Positions 20,014 to 29,507 of a DNA stretch of 53,154 nucleotides are shown here, one piece after another. Under the pieces are notes generated by a model. That model searched no databases. It had not been told where the DNA came from and was given only the letters and a program-made list of their open reading frames with translations. The DNA is from Chlamydiota bacterium (lineage in GTDB: Bacteria; Chlamydiota; Chlamydiia; Chlamydiales; Parachlamydiaceae). Every line of letters begins with the position of its first letter. Position 1 is the first letter of the stretch. The translations under genes were made by a program, and so were the position numbers. The DNA is taken from NCBI GenBank assembly GCA_013289325.1, contig JABDAE010000004.1:1-53154 (forward strand), given 5' to 3'.

Positions 20014-22632
20014 ATGGCTGGCATAACTTCAAGAATTCATTCCCCCTTGCAAACGTTTAATACCCTTCCGATAAATCCCATTTCTTCTGATTCAGTAAAA
20101 TTGGCAGATGGGTCTATTCTTCATTTAAATACCGATAGCCAAGGCTTTTCGTTTGAAATTATCGACCAATTTGGGATTGTCAAAAAAGCCAATAACATCA
20201 TTTTTGCAAATGCACCGGCTGAGCTGACTGAAAAATTAATTCATTCACAAAACGACCAAAAAGACTCTATCATGAAGGCACATCTTCTAGGCATGATAAA
20301 ACGTTTAAGACAGCAATCGAGAGTCTTCTCTATTCAAATTATCTATCATGAGAAAGAGCCAATCGTCGTCATTGCTCCTTATGGTCTTGCAGGTGGAGGA
20401 TTAAATCAAGCACTCGCCTTTTTAGGGGGAGGAGCCCTCAGTATTTGTGGAGTTGCATTACTTGTATGCACAGGGCCGGCCGTACTCCCATTTTTTGGAG
20501 CTGTTGCATTAGGTGCTGGAGTTAGCGGTACTCTTTACTCTATTAAGACGAAAGAAGAAGATGTCTGTCTTGAAGGATATTTGACCTCAATTGCCACCGG
20601 AGCAGTTTCAGGAGCAGTCTCTGCTGGAATTGGAGCGTTGGGAAGTGGGATTGCATCGGAATTGGCTATTGAAGGAGCCAATAAAGTGGTGTGCGCAACT
20701 GTTTTTAGTGCTATAGGAGGAGCCTGTAGCGGAGCAGCTGCGAAAATAACTCAAAATACTCTATCAGGTAAAGATGTAACTCATGATATCCAACCCCTTG
20801 ATCTCGTTGGAGGGGCTGTGGCAGGAGGATGCGCAAGCTTAGCAACAACAGGAGCCGCTTATTTGTGCAATGAAGTTGCTAAAAAGATTCTCTTGACTGA
20901 AGGACAAAACGTTCAAGAAGCTGTGAGTAAACTTGGAAAAGTAGTGATAGGAGGAATTGCCGGAGGAACAGGTGGAGCTGCAGGAGGCGCTACAGCCGTT
21001 TTAGTGAATGAAGTGTTTGAAGAGTGCTTTGGAGAGGCTCGTCCAGAAAATCAACCACCTCGACCTTCGCTTCAAGAAAGAGTCATTGAAGCTGCTGCAA
21101 TTGGAAGTATCACAGGGGCTGTGATTGGAGCGTTACAAGCTGCCAAAGAACACGACAAATACGTTGAGGAAAAGAAAAAAGAGGAAGCGATTAAAGAAGA
21201 TCTAAGAAAGCAAGAAGAGCAAAAAGTAGCCTTAAGAAACGAAAAAATGAGAGAACTTGCTCAATTAGACGCGGAGCGAATCAAACAAGAACAACAACGC
21301 GTTATAAACGGTCCTGAAAGTCAACAATTAAGGCAAAATCAAGCCATTCTCGCTGACAAGATTATTGAAGCGAATAAGGAGCACAATTTACAGATCTCAC
21401 GAATGATCAAGCAAAAATGGAAGTTTATGGATGGTCCTTATAATGGTCAAAATATTAAAGAAGAACATCGGCAATATATCTTAGGAGAGATTGGAAACGA
21501 CAAAAAAGTATTGTTTAATGTGGAAACTTCAAAAAGACCGGAAGGGACGATACAGTTGACGAAAGATGGAGTAGAAGGGGCTTGTTTAAGAAAAGGAAAG
21601 ATAACATCAATTAAAAACCTTTTTAGTGTAAGAGAGCAAGAAAACATAGTGGTTCAACAGAAAGCTAAAGTGGAAAGATTATTTGCAGAAGCCAGTAGAC
21701 AGCAAGATCTTATAAGTCTTATGGACGATCCTAAAGCAATTGATCGATTACAACAAGCGTTAAAAACCCCTTTAACCCAACCTGAAAAAACAGATGGTGT
21801 TCATCTTGTAAAAACCAATGATAATGGGGTTGTCTTAGAATTGAAAAAGGGAATTTCTTTAAATCAAGCCCCTTCTTTAGCCACAAATGGTAAATCGCAG
21901 GTTTGGGATGATGTGTTGAGATGTTTGTCCTGTTCTGAACAAGTCTATATGCCTAATGGAGGGACCATTGAGGGGATGACAATGATAGCACATATTTCCC
22001 AATCCCATTATCAATTTGATATGTATGCTTATCTTGACACTCAAAAAAATGATCTTATCTTGGCTTTTAAGGGGACTGATGGGTGGGTGCAGTGGACGCG
22101 CGATAATTCTCATTTATGCTTTAGCGGTGTGCCAAAATCAGTGAATTCCAGCGTAGAACAAAGTATACAAAGAATTATCGATACCTATCCGACAGCAAGG
22201 ATAACTGTTACAGGACATTCTCTAGGGGCGTCCATTGCTACATTTTTTTCCTCTCGATTTAAAGTCGAAGCCATTTGTTTTGACAATCCCGGTGTGAGAA
22301 ATGAGTACGATACAAGCCGAGTCACCAGCTTTCAAACAATCCCAAATCCAGTGAATCAGCTGCATGAAAATGTGGGGAATGTGATACAAATGGCAACTGA
22401 AACTTCAGCTCCAATTATTACTAACTGGTTCAATCCACTCAGCAAATGGACGACAGGTATAGCACAGCATACGATTAGTTATATTTCGGATGCTTTGCAT
22501 AGGACAAGCAGACTGCTCACTGGGGGCTCATCTAATTGGATCTTAGAAAAATATATCTATAATGGAAGCCGTGTTTCTTATCAAAACAGATATTCCGCTG
22601 AATTGAAGACAGAACTTAGGACTTTGAAATAG
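20014..22632 (+). CDS. Large lipase-class-3-domain protein, putative secreted effector
   Basis: 872 residues in three parts. The N-terminal part (about 1-120) is not recognised. A Gly/Ala-rich hydrophobic part (about 125-375; GGGALSICGVALLVCTGPAV and further GA-rich helices) could insert in membranes. A charged coiled-coil follows (about 385-470). The C-terminal alpha/beta-hydrolase resembles lipase class 3: ILAFKGTDGWVQW, then the nucleophile elbow GHSLG with Ser736, and FDNPG where the family has its acid region. It has no classical signal peptide, so type III export is plausible but inferred. AAAGGA precedes the ATG. It is flanked by mobile debris on both sides. Confidence 0.75.
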   Translation: MAGITSRIHSPLQTFNTLPINPISSDSVKLADGSILHLNTDSQGFSFEIIDQFGIVKKANNIIFANAPAELTEKLIHSQNDQKDSIMKAHLLGMIKRLRQQSRVFSIQIIYHEKEPIVVIAPYGLAGGGLNQALAFLGGGALSICGVALLVCTGPAVLPFFGAVALGAGVSGTLYSIKTKEEDVCLEGYLTSIATGAVSGAVSAGIGALGSGIASELAIEGANKVVCATVFSAIGGACSGAAAKITQNTLSGKDVTHDIQPLDLVGGAVAGGCASLATTGAAYLCNEVAKKILLTEGQNVQEAVSKLGKVVIGGIAGGTGGAAGGATAVLVNEVFEECFGEARPENQPPRPSLQERVIEAAAIGSITGAVIGALQAAKEHDKYVEEKKKEEAIKEDLRKQEEQKVALRNEKMRELAQLDAERIKQEQQRVINGPESQQLRQNQAILADKIIEANKEHNLQISRMIKQKWKFMDGPYNGQNIKEEHRQYILGEIGNDKKVLFNVETSKRPEGTIQLTKDGVEGACLRKGKITSIKNLFSVREQENIVVQQKAKVERLFAEASRQQDLISLMDDPKAIDRLQQALKTPLTQPEKTDGVHLVKTNDNGVVLELKKGISLNQAPSLATNGKSQVWDDVLRCLSCSEQVYMPNGGTIEGMTMIAHISQSHYQFDMYAYLDTQKNDLILAFKGTDGWVQWTRDNSHLCFSGVPKSVNSSVEQSIQRIIDTYPTARITVTGHSLGASIATFFSSRFKVEAICFDNPGVRNEYDTSRVTSFQTIPNPVNQLHENVGNVIQMATETSAPIITNWFNPLSKWTTGIAQHTISYISDALHRTSRLLTGGSSNWILEKYIYNGSRVSYQNRYSAELKTELRTLK

Positions 22633-22791
22633 TACGCGTTAACGAAGTTGCTGATTTCTCCGTTATTGATTAGCTCATTGATCAGTGGTTGCGCAACTTA
22701 GTAAAGCAGATGTAGAAAAGCCCCATGCATGGCATCCATTAGCTACAGGCTTTCCCACGATAGGTACATATTTATAAAACGGCTTTTGTAG
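22633..22791. other. Intergenic stretch
   Basis: 159 bases between the lipase gene and the gene fragment. No convincing gene or regulatory element is seen. Confidence 0.4.
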
Positions 22792-23112
22792 CTAGCAATA
22801 TTTCCTTGTAACGTCTGTCTTATTTGATTTTGTGCTTGCAATAAACTCTCGTAACATCTTCCCAGACTCAACAGCAGGTGCTACGTTCTTGGCATCATAG
22901 GGGTATGAATACTCTGGAACTTGTATATTAAAATGCAAGAAATCAATGACTGCATCACTCCATATTTTTGGATTAACGACTGAAGGAAGATCTAATCCTG
23001 GAAAGCGACTATTTAGTTCTCGCTGAAGTAAGGAAATATTGAATTCATAACTTATCTCTGCTAATGCTTCACTAACTCTTTTAACCCCATTTTCTCTTTG
23101 ACCAGTAATGAT
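22792..23112 (-). pseudogene. Gene fragment of unknown function abutting the 163-bp element
   Basis: The minus strand is open for about 100 codons (ITGQRENGVKRVSEALAEIS to FIASTKSNKTDVTRKYC). It runs in frame out of the 163-bp element, which contributes an N-terminal extension read from its complementary strand. Removing the element and one ATGAT copy leaves TAA GGT CCT ATC ATT ACT GGT..., so the fragment had an upstream stop and no ATG even before the insertion. It is therefore probably the 3' end of a broken gene. The protein is not recognised. Confidence 0.5.
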
Positions 23113-23275
23113 CCTAGAAACGGCAGTTCGAGATGCTAAATTGGCGCAAGATCTTGAATTAGAATCACTTTGCAGTGGGGCGGGACATTCCCAAGTGGTG
23201 AAGGACCGCCCCACTGCAAATGATTCTGGTTCAAGAGATTGTGTCAAGTTAGCGTCTCCAACTGCCGTTTTTAGG
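23113..23275. mobile_element. 163-bp palindromic element, copy 2, target duplication ATGAT
   Basis: Same length as copy 1 and nearly identical to it (the main difference is CCCGATTGG versus CCCAAGTGG in the loop), so recently moved. ATGAT is duplicated at 23108-23112 and 23276-23280. Both strands are open. Confidence 0.92.
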
Positions 23276-23357
23276 ATGATAGGACCTTAAAAAGAATTTA
23301 CAGGAATAGGGGTTTCTGGCCATACTGTTTTTTACTTTCAACATGAGAGGAGAAGTG

Positions 23358-24917
23358 ATGAACGCATTGGGACAAAATTCAAACAGCCTAGTATTGTACG
23401 ATCGGCAAAATAATTACACATTCGAAACTGCAGCAGATATGATTAGGGTCGTTGATCGACAAGATCCAGCCGTTGTACAAAAAGTTGCGGATATTACCTT
23501 CAATTATAGACAAATATCAACCTCTCAATCTTTGGAAGAATTGTCTCAAATAGGACGTATATTGCAATATGCATATGCAGCAACTAGTGGCAACGAATGC
23601 CGAAAGAATGTTTCTGCCCTCCTTGTTGACTATAATAGTCTGCTTGGAGCCTCTGTTTTGACAGCAAACTGTTTTGTGGATTCTTGTTTACTTGCCGTAA
23701 AATATCACATGACCGCTTTTCAAGCGTTAGAAAAACCAAATGTGTCAGCGGCTCTTAAAATAGTCTCTCAATGCTCGGAAATTGCTAATGAAATGGCACA
23801 ACAATCTAAAGACATGGCTCACAAAGCTGAAAAATTATGTGAACAATCAAAAATAGCGTTGATTGCAACAGAAGGTGCTGCTGTACAGTCCCAAACACGC
23901 AGACAATCCATCGAAGAGAAATTTGTCGACTTCACAGCAAGACAAGCGAGATTAAAACAACTGACCGATGACTTAGCCAAGAATATCCAGGAAGAACAAG
24001 AAAATGAACAAAGAGCAAGAATTGAAGCATATGTAGCAATGGTACTGGGTTTTACAGAAATTATGACTAAAGAATTAGGAGCTATTTGGAACCCTGCAAC
24101 AGCTACAGCTAATTCCATGATTAAAGGTTTTAGCGATATAGCGAAATCAAAAATCAATGAATATCAGCAATCCAGCTCTCCATCTGAGGCAGGGCCCTCT
24201 GGGACGCCGCCAAATATAACTCAGATATTCGACCCCATTGAAAAAATCTTAGAAACAAAGAAAAAAGAATTAAAGCAAGAGGAAGAAAAGACTGAAAAAG
24301 ACGAAGAAAAAATCATAAGATTGAAAAGAGAAATAGAGGAACAAGAAGTAATTTTAAAAACTAAGGAAAAATTAAAAGCAACTATAGAAGTGACTTTAAA
24401 AAGAGCAGAAGACGCTCTCAAAACTCAAGCAGCAGGGCATCAACTTCGAGAATCGATTGCTAAGAGGAAAGCTGAGCTGCAAAGAGAGCAACGGCAGGCC
24501 AATGGAGATTTAGCAGAGCTGGTGACACGGATCCAAAGCTGCACACAAGAGAAACAATATGTTGAAAGGGCCGTAGCCGCTTTAGAACTAGCCGTTAAAA
24601 CGCTTGGACAAGTCCAGGCAATTTTTAATGCTGCATGCCTTTACTGGGAATCAATGAAAAAAAAGTGTGCCGATTTATCAAAAATAAATCAAATGTCTAG
24701 TTACGCTGAGGTCAACCAAGAAGAGGATTTAAGAAATAAAATACAAGACTCCGCTTGGAACTGGTTGGTGTTGGGTAAAATCAGTGTAGTAGCTTCAAAT
24801 TCAGTAGAGCAATCTTATGCTAGGAGCAAAAAGTTTCTCTCAAATCTACCTAATAGCCAGGAGTCCCAACAACTCATAACTTCCTCCTCAATGAGTCTTC
24901 GTGAAAGTTTAGCCTAG
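23358..24917 (+). CDS. Coiled-coil protein of unknown function
   Basis: 519 residues from the ATG at 23358, chosen because GAGGAG lies 5 bases upstream; an ATG at 23343 has no such site. Family not recognised. The protein is helical throughout. A stretch of moderate hydrophobicity (IEAYVAMVLGFTEIMTKELG) falls near the middle and is followed by a strongly charged coiled coil (about 290-440, KKKELKQEEEKTEKDEEK and similar). There is no signal peptide. The layout is reminiscent of type III translocators or effectors, but no diagnostic motif is seen. It converges on the next gene, with a long hairpin between the two. Confidence 0.6.
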   Translation: MNALGQNSNSLVLYDRQNNYTFETAADMIRVVDRQDPAVVQKVADITFNYRQISTSQSLEELSQIGRILQYAYAATSGNECRKNVSALLVDYNSLLGASVLTANCFVDSCLLAVKYHMTAFQALEKPNVSAALKIVSQCSEIANEMAQQSKDMAHKAEKLCEQSKIALIATEGAAVQSQTRRQSIEEKFVDFTARQARLKQLTDDLAKNIQEEQENEQRARIEAYVAMVLGFTEIMTKELGAIWNPATATANSMIKGFSDIAKSKINEYQQSSSPSEAGPSGTPPNITQIFDPIEKILETKKKELKQEEEKTEKDEEKIIRLKREIEEQEVILKTKEKLKATIEVTLKRAEDALKTQAAGHQLRESIAKRKAELQREQRQANGDLAELVTRIQSCTQEKQYVERAVAALELAVKTLGQVQAIFNAACLYWESMKKKCADLSKINQMSSYAEVNQEEDLRNKIQDSAWNWLVLGKISVVASNSVEQSYARSKKFLSNLPNSQESQQLITSSSMSLRESLA

Positions 24918-24932
24918 CGTAAGTGTACATAC

Positions 24933-24996
24933 AATGGTGTCAACTTAAGATTATGTCGGCCTTTCGAGGCTGACATAATCTTAAGTTGACACCATT
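24933..24996. terminator. Long perfect hairpin between convergent genes
   Basis: 30-base arms (24933-24962 and 24967-24996) are complementary except for one G-T pair and are closed by a TTCG loop. GTGTACAT occurs outside both arms in the same orientation. The stem serves both convergent genes as a bidirectional terminator. It lacks a strong T-run, so it may instead be the body of a tiny repeat. Confidence 0.7.
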
Positions 24997-25013
24997 GAGT
25001 GTACATGTGCCCG

Positions 25014-26069
25014 TCAGTCTAATCTAATAAGGCTATTTAAAATACTCTGAACTTCTCCGTCTTCTAACAATCCAACATCTACCATCTCAATTCTAAATTC
25101 AATATCAGCTTTATGTAATTGATATCTATTAGAAATTTTTTGCAAACAATTGTTTGCATGCCGAACTGTGACCACTTCTTTTCCGATTGTTTTCAACCCA
25201 ACCTCAAGAGGAGCTATAGCTGTTTTTAAAGTATAAACATGAGTTTTTAAAGTATCCAGATGCCCTTGTGGTTTGGAAAGCTCATCAGCCACAACCTTAA
25301 TTTCTTCCGATAAATTACGAACTAAATCAGTATGTGTTTTTAATTCGAGCTCAAGAGTGCTCTGTTGATAAAGAGATGAAGCAAATTGAGCTGCTTTATA
25401 ACAGAGAACTGTTGAAGCGATTGTGGCAGTGGTTGCGGCAGCAAAAAAGGCTACCTTTTTAGGCCTACCATTGCACATTATGGCTAAATCTCGCCCGTAT
25501 TTAAGGGCTGTAGATGGACTAGTATTTTTCATTGTATAGGCAATACTTTTCTTTGCAGCGCCAATAACCGGATTGAAATCTAACAAAGTATCATTTCGCT
25601 GTGTTCGTTCTTTGGCAATTTGTGTTCTTAGCAAAGACATTTTCCATTCTGTATTCTTACATAATTTTTCAGCTTGCCTTTTTTTTTCATTTAAGCCCGC
25701 TAATTTTGCGCTTATCTCATCAATTACTAACTGAACTTCTTTTACTCTTTCTGTTGCGTTAGCAAATCTTTCCGTTTCGCCAATTAGTTGACTTCTTAAT
25801 TCAGAATGCGTTAATTCTAATTTTCGCAAGGCAACATCGGTAAATAAAATGAGTTCTTTAATTCCTTCAACTACCAGCTTTGCTATGATTTTCTTTTCAT
25901 CATTAGACTTAGTGTACATGGATGACATATTTGAAATGATAGATTTAAAAACATCATTAGCTTTTGCTATGGATAGCCCTTCCTGAGCTAACAATCTTTC
26001 CAATTGTAGTGATGCTTTATTAAAGATAGCAACAGACTGAGATGATCTGCTAACCGAATTTATTGCCAT
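25014..26069 (-). CDS. Coiled-coil protein with one membrane segment, unknown function
   Basis: 351 residues; family not recognised. Heptad-like helices run from about 75 to 160. A hydrophobic segment (AFFAAATTATIASTVLCYKAA, about 205-225) precedes a second long coiled coil (about 230-330). A single central membrane span between coiled coils, with no signal peptide, resembles chlamydial type III substrates or inclusion-membrane-associated proteins, by inference only. GGAGG precedes the ATG. It is transcribed toward the coiled-coil gene at 23358-24917 and follows the 433-residue gene in the same direction. Confidence 0.6.
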   Translation of the reverse strand: MAINSVSRSSQSVAIFNKASLQLERLLAQEGLSIAKANDVFKSIISNMSSMYTKSNDEKKIIAKLVVEGIKELILFTDVALRKLELTHSELRSQLIGETERFANATERVKEVQLVIDEISAKLAGLNEKKRQAEKLCKNTEWKMSLLRTQIAKERTQRNDTLLDFNPVIGAAKKSIAYTMKNTSPSTALKYGRDLAIMCNGRPKKVAFFAAATTATIASTVLCYKAAQFASSLYQQSTLELELKTHTDLVRNLSEEIKVVADELSKPQGHLDTLKTHVYTLKTAIAPLEVGLKTIGKEVVTVRHANNCLQKISNRYQLHKADIEFRIEMVDVGLLEDGEVQSILNSLIRLD

Positions 26070-26156
26070 GTTTTCCTCCTATCAAAATAAGCCGGGTCTA
26101 TCGATTGTAAACTTTTACGAGCGATGTAAACCGGCAATCATTTAGCCATTCTCGAA

Positions 26157-27458
26157 CTAGGTATAGTCTGGAGTCACAGGTTTTGGTAATTTTTCACGAT
26201 AAATTTGAAAACAAATATCCGTATTTTCGCCATATATTGTGCCGGGCCATTTCTTCACAACCTTCCATTCAGAAGGAAAGCCATTTTCATCTGGCAGCAT
26301 GTTTTCTATGCTATACCTCTCCTTTTTCCCATCTTTTTTATTTCGATCATTAATTTGATTAATTAAAATTTGCTGTTCATTATAAATCTCTTTAATTCTT
26401 AACACAATCGATTTTCGAATTTTTTCATGGTCTTTATCAAATAAAGCACGAACTAATTGAGTATAATCTTCTGCCAATTTTAATATCTCGTGTTTTTTTT
26501 CCTTTATGAATGTTCCAGCTATTGCAATCGAATCATCAGAAAAAACTCTTTTAAATTGTTCAACAGTATGTGGAGTTTTGTTATACTCATTATAAATGAC
26601 CCCGAGAGCAATGCTGCCACCTTCTTTGAATTTTTTTCTTATTCTCTCTTCTAAAGCATCCGTTGTGATAGTTGCAGCATTTTCCTGCTTTATCACACCT
26701 AACATATTTTCCATGTTAATCCATAATTCTCCTTTTTTAACGACAATGTTGGTGTGCTTAGATCCCACCATCATTTGCATTTTAGGAAAAGTCACGTCGA
26801 TTTTTGTTGATTTAAGAAGGGAATATTTTGAAGACAATCCTTGCGCTATAGCTTCAGTTGCAATATCGGTTACTTTCTCTTCCAGCAAACGATATGACTG
26901 ATCATAGCTCTCTAGTTGATCTCGAAATGTTTCAAATCGTTTACCAATGTCTGAAATAAAATTATCGATATCCTTTTTCAGTCTTATCGCTTCTTGATAC
27001 CTCTTATGAAATTTTGGATCGGTAAGACGAATTTGATCCTCCGAACTAAGGGTATCACGATAAGCCTCTAAATCAACACAACGATCATTGGAACTGACAG
27101 CCACCGCTGTAGACTGTGCAAGGGCACCTGGAAAAATTGTTATTAACCGGGTGACAGCCTTATCCAAAGAAACAAAACCATCTCTTAGCCAACTCACACT
27201 TTTGCAACCGCAATGCCACGTATAATTCAAAGTTGGACGTAAAATATATTCCCCCAAAACTTCAGCAACGCTTTTGGGTACTAGCTCAATTTGTCTATTT
27301 TGATTCGCTCTTAAGCGATTTCCTAAAACAGAGCGGTCAATGATTGAATCAGAATCCAAAGCACTGGATGGTAAGACTAGCTGAGAATCAGCTAAGCTAA
27401 AATCTACTTGCTGTGGTGCTGCGAAACAAGATGATGGGTACACTTGAAGAGGGTTCAT
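26157..27458 (-). CDS. Hypothetical protein, 433 residues
   Basis: No family recognised. It has no signal peptide or clear membrane span. The N-terminal 120 residues are mixed and carry several Cys (WHCGCKSVSW). From about 150 on it is mostly helical and charged (YQEAIRLKKDIDNFISDIGK; IRKSIVLRIKEIYNEQQILI), with an extended C-terminus rich in Pro and Trp (EWKVVKKWPGTIYGENTD). It probably shares a transcript with the coiled-coil gene 87 bases downstream. Its place in the accessory island suggests a host-interaction role, but no motif supports a specific function. Confidence 0.55.
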   Translation of the reverse strand: MNPLQVYPSSCFAAPQQVDFSLADSQLVLPSSALDSDSIIDRSVLGNRLRANQNRQIELVPKSVAEVLGEYILRPTLNYTWHCGCKSVSWLRDGFVSLDKAVTRLITIFPGALAQSTAVAVSSNDRCVDLEAYRDTLSSEDQIRLTDPKFHKRYQEAIRLKKDIDNFISDIGKRFETFRDQLESYDQSYRLLEEKVTDIATEAIAQGLSSKYSLLKSTKIDVTFPKMQMMVGSKHTNIVVKKGELWINMENMLGVIKQENAATITTDALEERIRKKFKEGGSIALGVIYNEYNKTPHTVEQFKRVFSDDSIAIAGTFIKEKKHEILKLAEDYTQLVRALFDKDHEKIRKSIVLRIKEIYNEQQILINQINDRNKKDGKKERYSIENMLPDENGFPSEWKVVKKWPGTIYGENTDICFQIYREKLPKPVTPDYT

Positions 27459-27551
27459 ATATTTATCCTTTTGTATTCAGAGTGCTTTTCTTATGTAATT
27501 TTTTTTAAAATTCTGTCAATAAAAATATTATTTTTGAAGTGGTAGTTCGAG

Positions 27552-29504
27552 TTATAACAATTGAGGGATAACGGACGGATCGGCAAGGGTCGAGATGTCG
27601 CCAAGATCTTCAGTATCGCCTGATGCAATTTTTCTTAAGATGCGGCGCATGATTTTGCCAGACCTTGTCTTTGGTAAAAGGGGCGCAAACTGTATGGTAT
27701 CGGGAATGGCGATCGCGCCAATTTCTTTTCGGATATGGGTTTTTAGTTCCTCTTTTAACTCTTTACTTCCCATGACACCATGATTTAGCGAAATAAAGGC
27801 GTAAAGCGCTTGTCCTTTGACCTTATGCTCAATTGGCACAACGGCAGCTTCTGCCACACTTGGGTGGGAGACAAAGGCGCTTTCAACCTCAGCCGTCCCT
27901 ATTCTATGCCCGGAAACATTGACGACATCATCCATCCGTCCAAGGAGCCAAAAATCGCTATCCTCATCACGTCTTGCCCCATCTCCACTAAAGTACACAT
28001 TGGGAACATCTTGAAAGTAGGTCTTCACAAAGCGCTCATGATCGCCCCATGTCGTTCTCATCATACCAGGCCATGGCGATGTGATGACAAGCAGGCCTCC
28101 GTGATTGATGGCGCACTCTTTTCCTTCTTTATCGACCACTTTAGCAGTCACGCCGAAAAATGGGCGCATGGCAGACCCTGGCTTTAAGGCATCAATTCCA
28201 GGCCTTGGAGAAATCATGATCCCCCCTGTTTCTGTTTGCCACCACGTATCGACTATTGGGCACTTTCCATTGCCAATATAGGTGTGATACCACACCCACG
28301 CGTCCGGATTGATAGGCTCACCCACGGTGCCAAGAAGGCGAAGCGAGCTTAAATCATATTTTTTTGGGTAGAGCGCCCCTTGCGCCATTAATGTGCGAAT
28401 CGCTGTCGGCGCGGTATAAAAAATCGAGACTTTATACTTTTCGACAATTTGCCAAAATCGCCCAGCATCGGGATATGTGGGAACCCCTTCAAATAGCAAT
28501 GTCGTCGTTCCATTGGCCAAAGGACCATAGAGGACATAACTATGTCCTGTAACCCATCCAAGATCAGCTGTGCACCAATAAACATCGTCCTGCTGCAAAT
28601 CAAAAACATAGCGATGGGTCATGGAGACGTAAAGCAAATACCCGCCTTGCGTATGGACTACCCCTTTGGGTTGTCCTGTTGACCCAGATGTGTATAAAAT
28701 AAATAAAGGGTCTTCTGCGCCCATCTCAACAATTTCGCACTCGTTGCTTTGCCGGTCTACAAGTGTATGGTAATCAAAATCTCTACCCTGCTGCATCGCA
28801 CACCCAGCAGTTGCTCCGGCAAGTACCAACACTTTTTCAACTGTTGGACTTGTTGCAAGAGCTGTATCGACAATTGTCTTAAATGGAAGCACTTTACCGG
28901 CCCGTGCAGCTTGGTAGGAAGTGATGACATAGCGGCAGCTGCAATCGTTAATCCTGCCAGCTAAAGAGTGCGCGCTAAAGCCCCCAAAGACGACGGTATG
29001 AATGGCTCCTACGCGCGCGCATGCAAGCATGGCAATGGCAAGCTCTGGCACTAAAGAAAGGTATAAACAGACTCTATCCCCCTTCTTAACCCCCATTTCT
29101 TTTAAGGCGTTTGAGAGGCGGCAAACTTGGGTAAGAAGCTCTTGATAGGTAAGGAAGCGACATTTTGCGTCCTCTTCCCCTTGCCAAATGATCGCCTTTT
29201 TGGTGCCATTTGCCGCCACATGTCGATCTAAGCAGTTGTAACAGACGTTTAAGGTGCCATCTTTAAAGTAGCTATGCTGAATGTTTAAAGCCTTACTATC
29301 CCAAACGTAGTGACACCCTTCTTTTGGAGTTTTTATCCAGGATAATTCACTTGCTTTTTCAAGCCAGTAGGCACTAGGGTTCTCAATTGATCTCAGGTAT
29401 TCTTTATCGTATTCCTCGCAGCGATTTAGTTTCGCTCTCGACACAAATTGGGGATTTGGGGAAAAGCGCCTATTTTCATGCAGTAAGTTCTTTAGATCGT
29501 CCAT
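27552..29504 (-). CDS. acs: Acetyl-CoA synthetase (AMP-forming)
   Basis: 650 residues, normal for Acs. It converts acetate, ATP and CoA to acetyl-CoA through acetyl-AMP. The adenylate-forming core motifs are complete: YTSGSTGQPKGVVH, TADLGWVTGHSY, WWQTETGG, YFSGDGARRDEDSDFWLLGR and the C-terminal PKTRSGKIMRR with Lys617, the residue acetylated for control in other bacteria. It lies 3 bases after pdhC, so it is the last gene of the pdhABC operon and gives a second route to acetyl-CoA. Chlamydia species lack this arrangement. Confidence 0.97.
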   Translation of the reverse strand: MDDLKNLLHENRRFSPNPQFVSRAKLNRCEEYDKEYLRSIENPSAYWLEKASELSWIKTPKEGCHYVWDSKALNIQHSYFKDGTLNVCYNCLDRHVAANGTKKAIIWQGEEDAKCRFLTYQELLTQVCRLSNALKEMGVKKGDRVCLYLSLVPELAIAMLACARVGAIHTVVFGGFSAHSLAGRINDCSCRYVITSYQAARAGKVLPFKTIVDTALATSPTVEKVLVLAGATAGCAMQQGRDFDYHTLVDRQSNECEIVEMGAEDPLFILYTSGSTGQPKGVVHTQGGYLLYVSMTHRYVFDLQQDDVYWCTADLGWVTGHSYVLYGPLANGTTTLLFEGVPTYPDAGRFWQIVEKYKVSIFYTAPTAIRTLMAQGALYPKKYDLSSLRLLGTVGEPINPDAWVWYHTYIGNGKCPIVDTWWQTETGGIMISPRPGIDALKPGSAMRPFFGVTAKVVDKEGKECAINHGGLLVITSPWPGMMRTTWGDHERFVKTYFQDVPNVYFSGDGARRDEDSDFWLLGRMDDVVNVSGHRIGTAEVESAFVSHPSVAEAAVVPIEHKVKGQALYAFISLNHGVMGSKELKEELKTHIRKEIGAIAIPDTIQFAPLLPKTRSGKIMRRILRKIASGDTEDLGDISTLADPSVIPQLL

Positions 29505-29507
29505 TTG

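Noticed and set aside
23358-24917. Type III translocator (CopB-like) identity for the coiled-coil protein
   Set aside because: The overall layout is suggestive, but no strong membrane span or family motif is visible, and no chaperone gene is adjacent.
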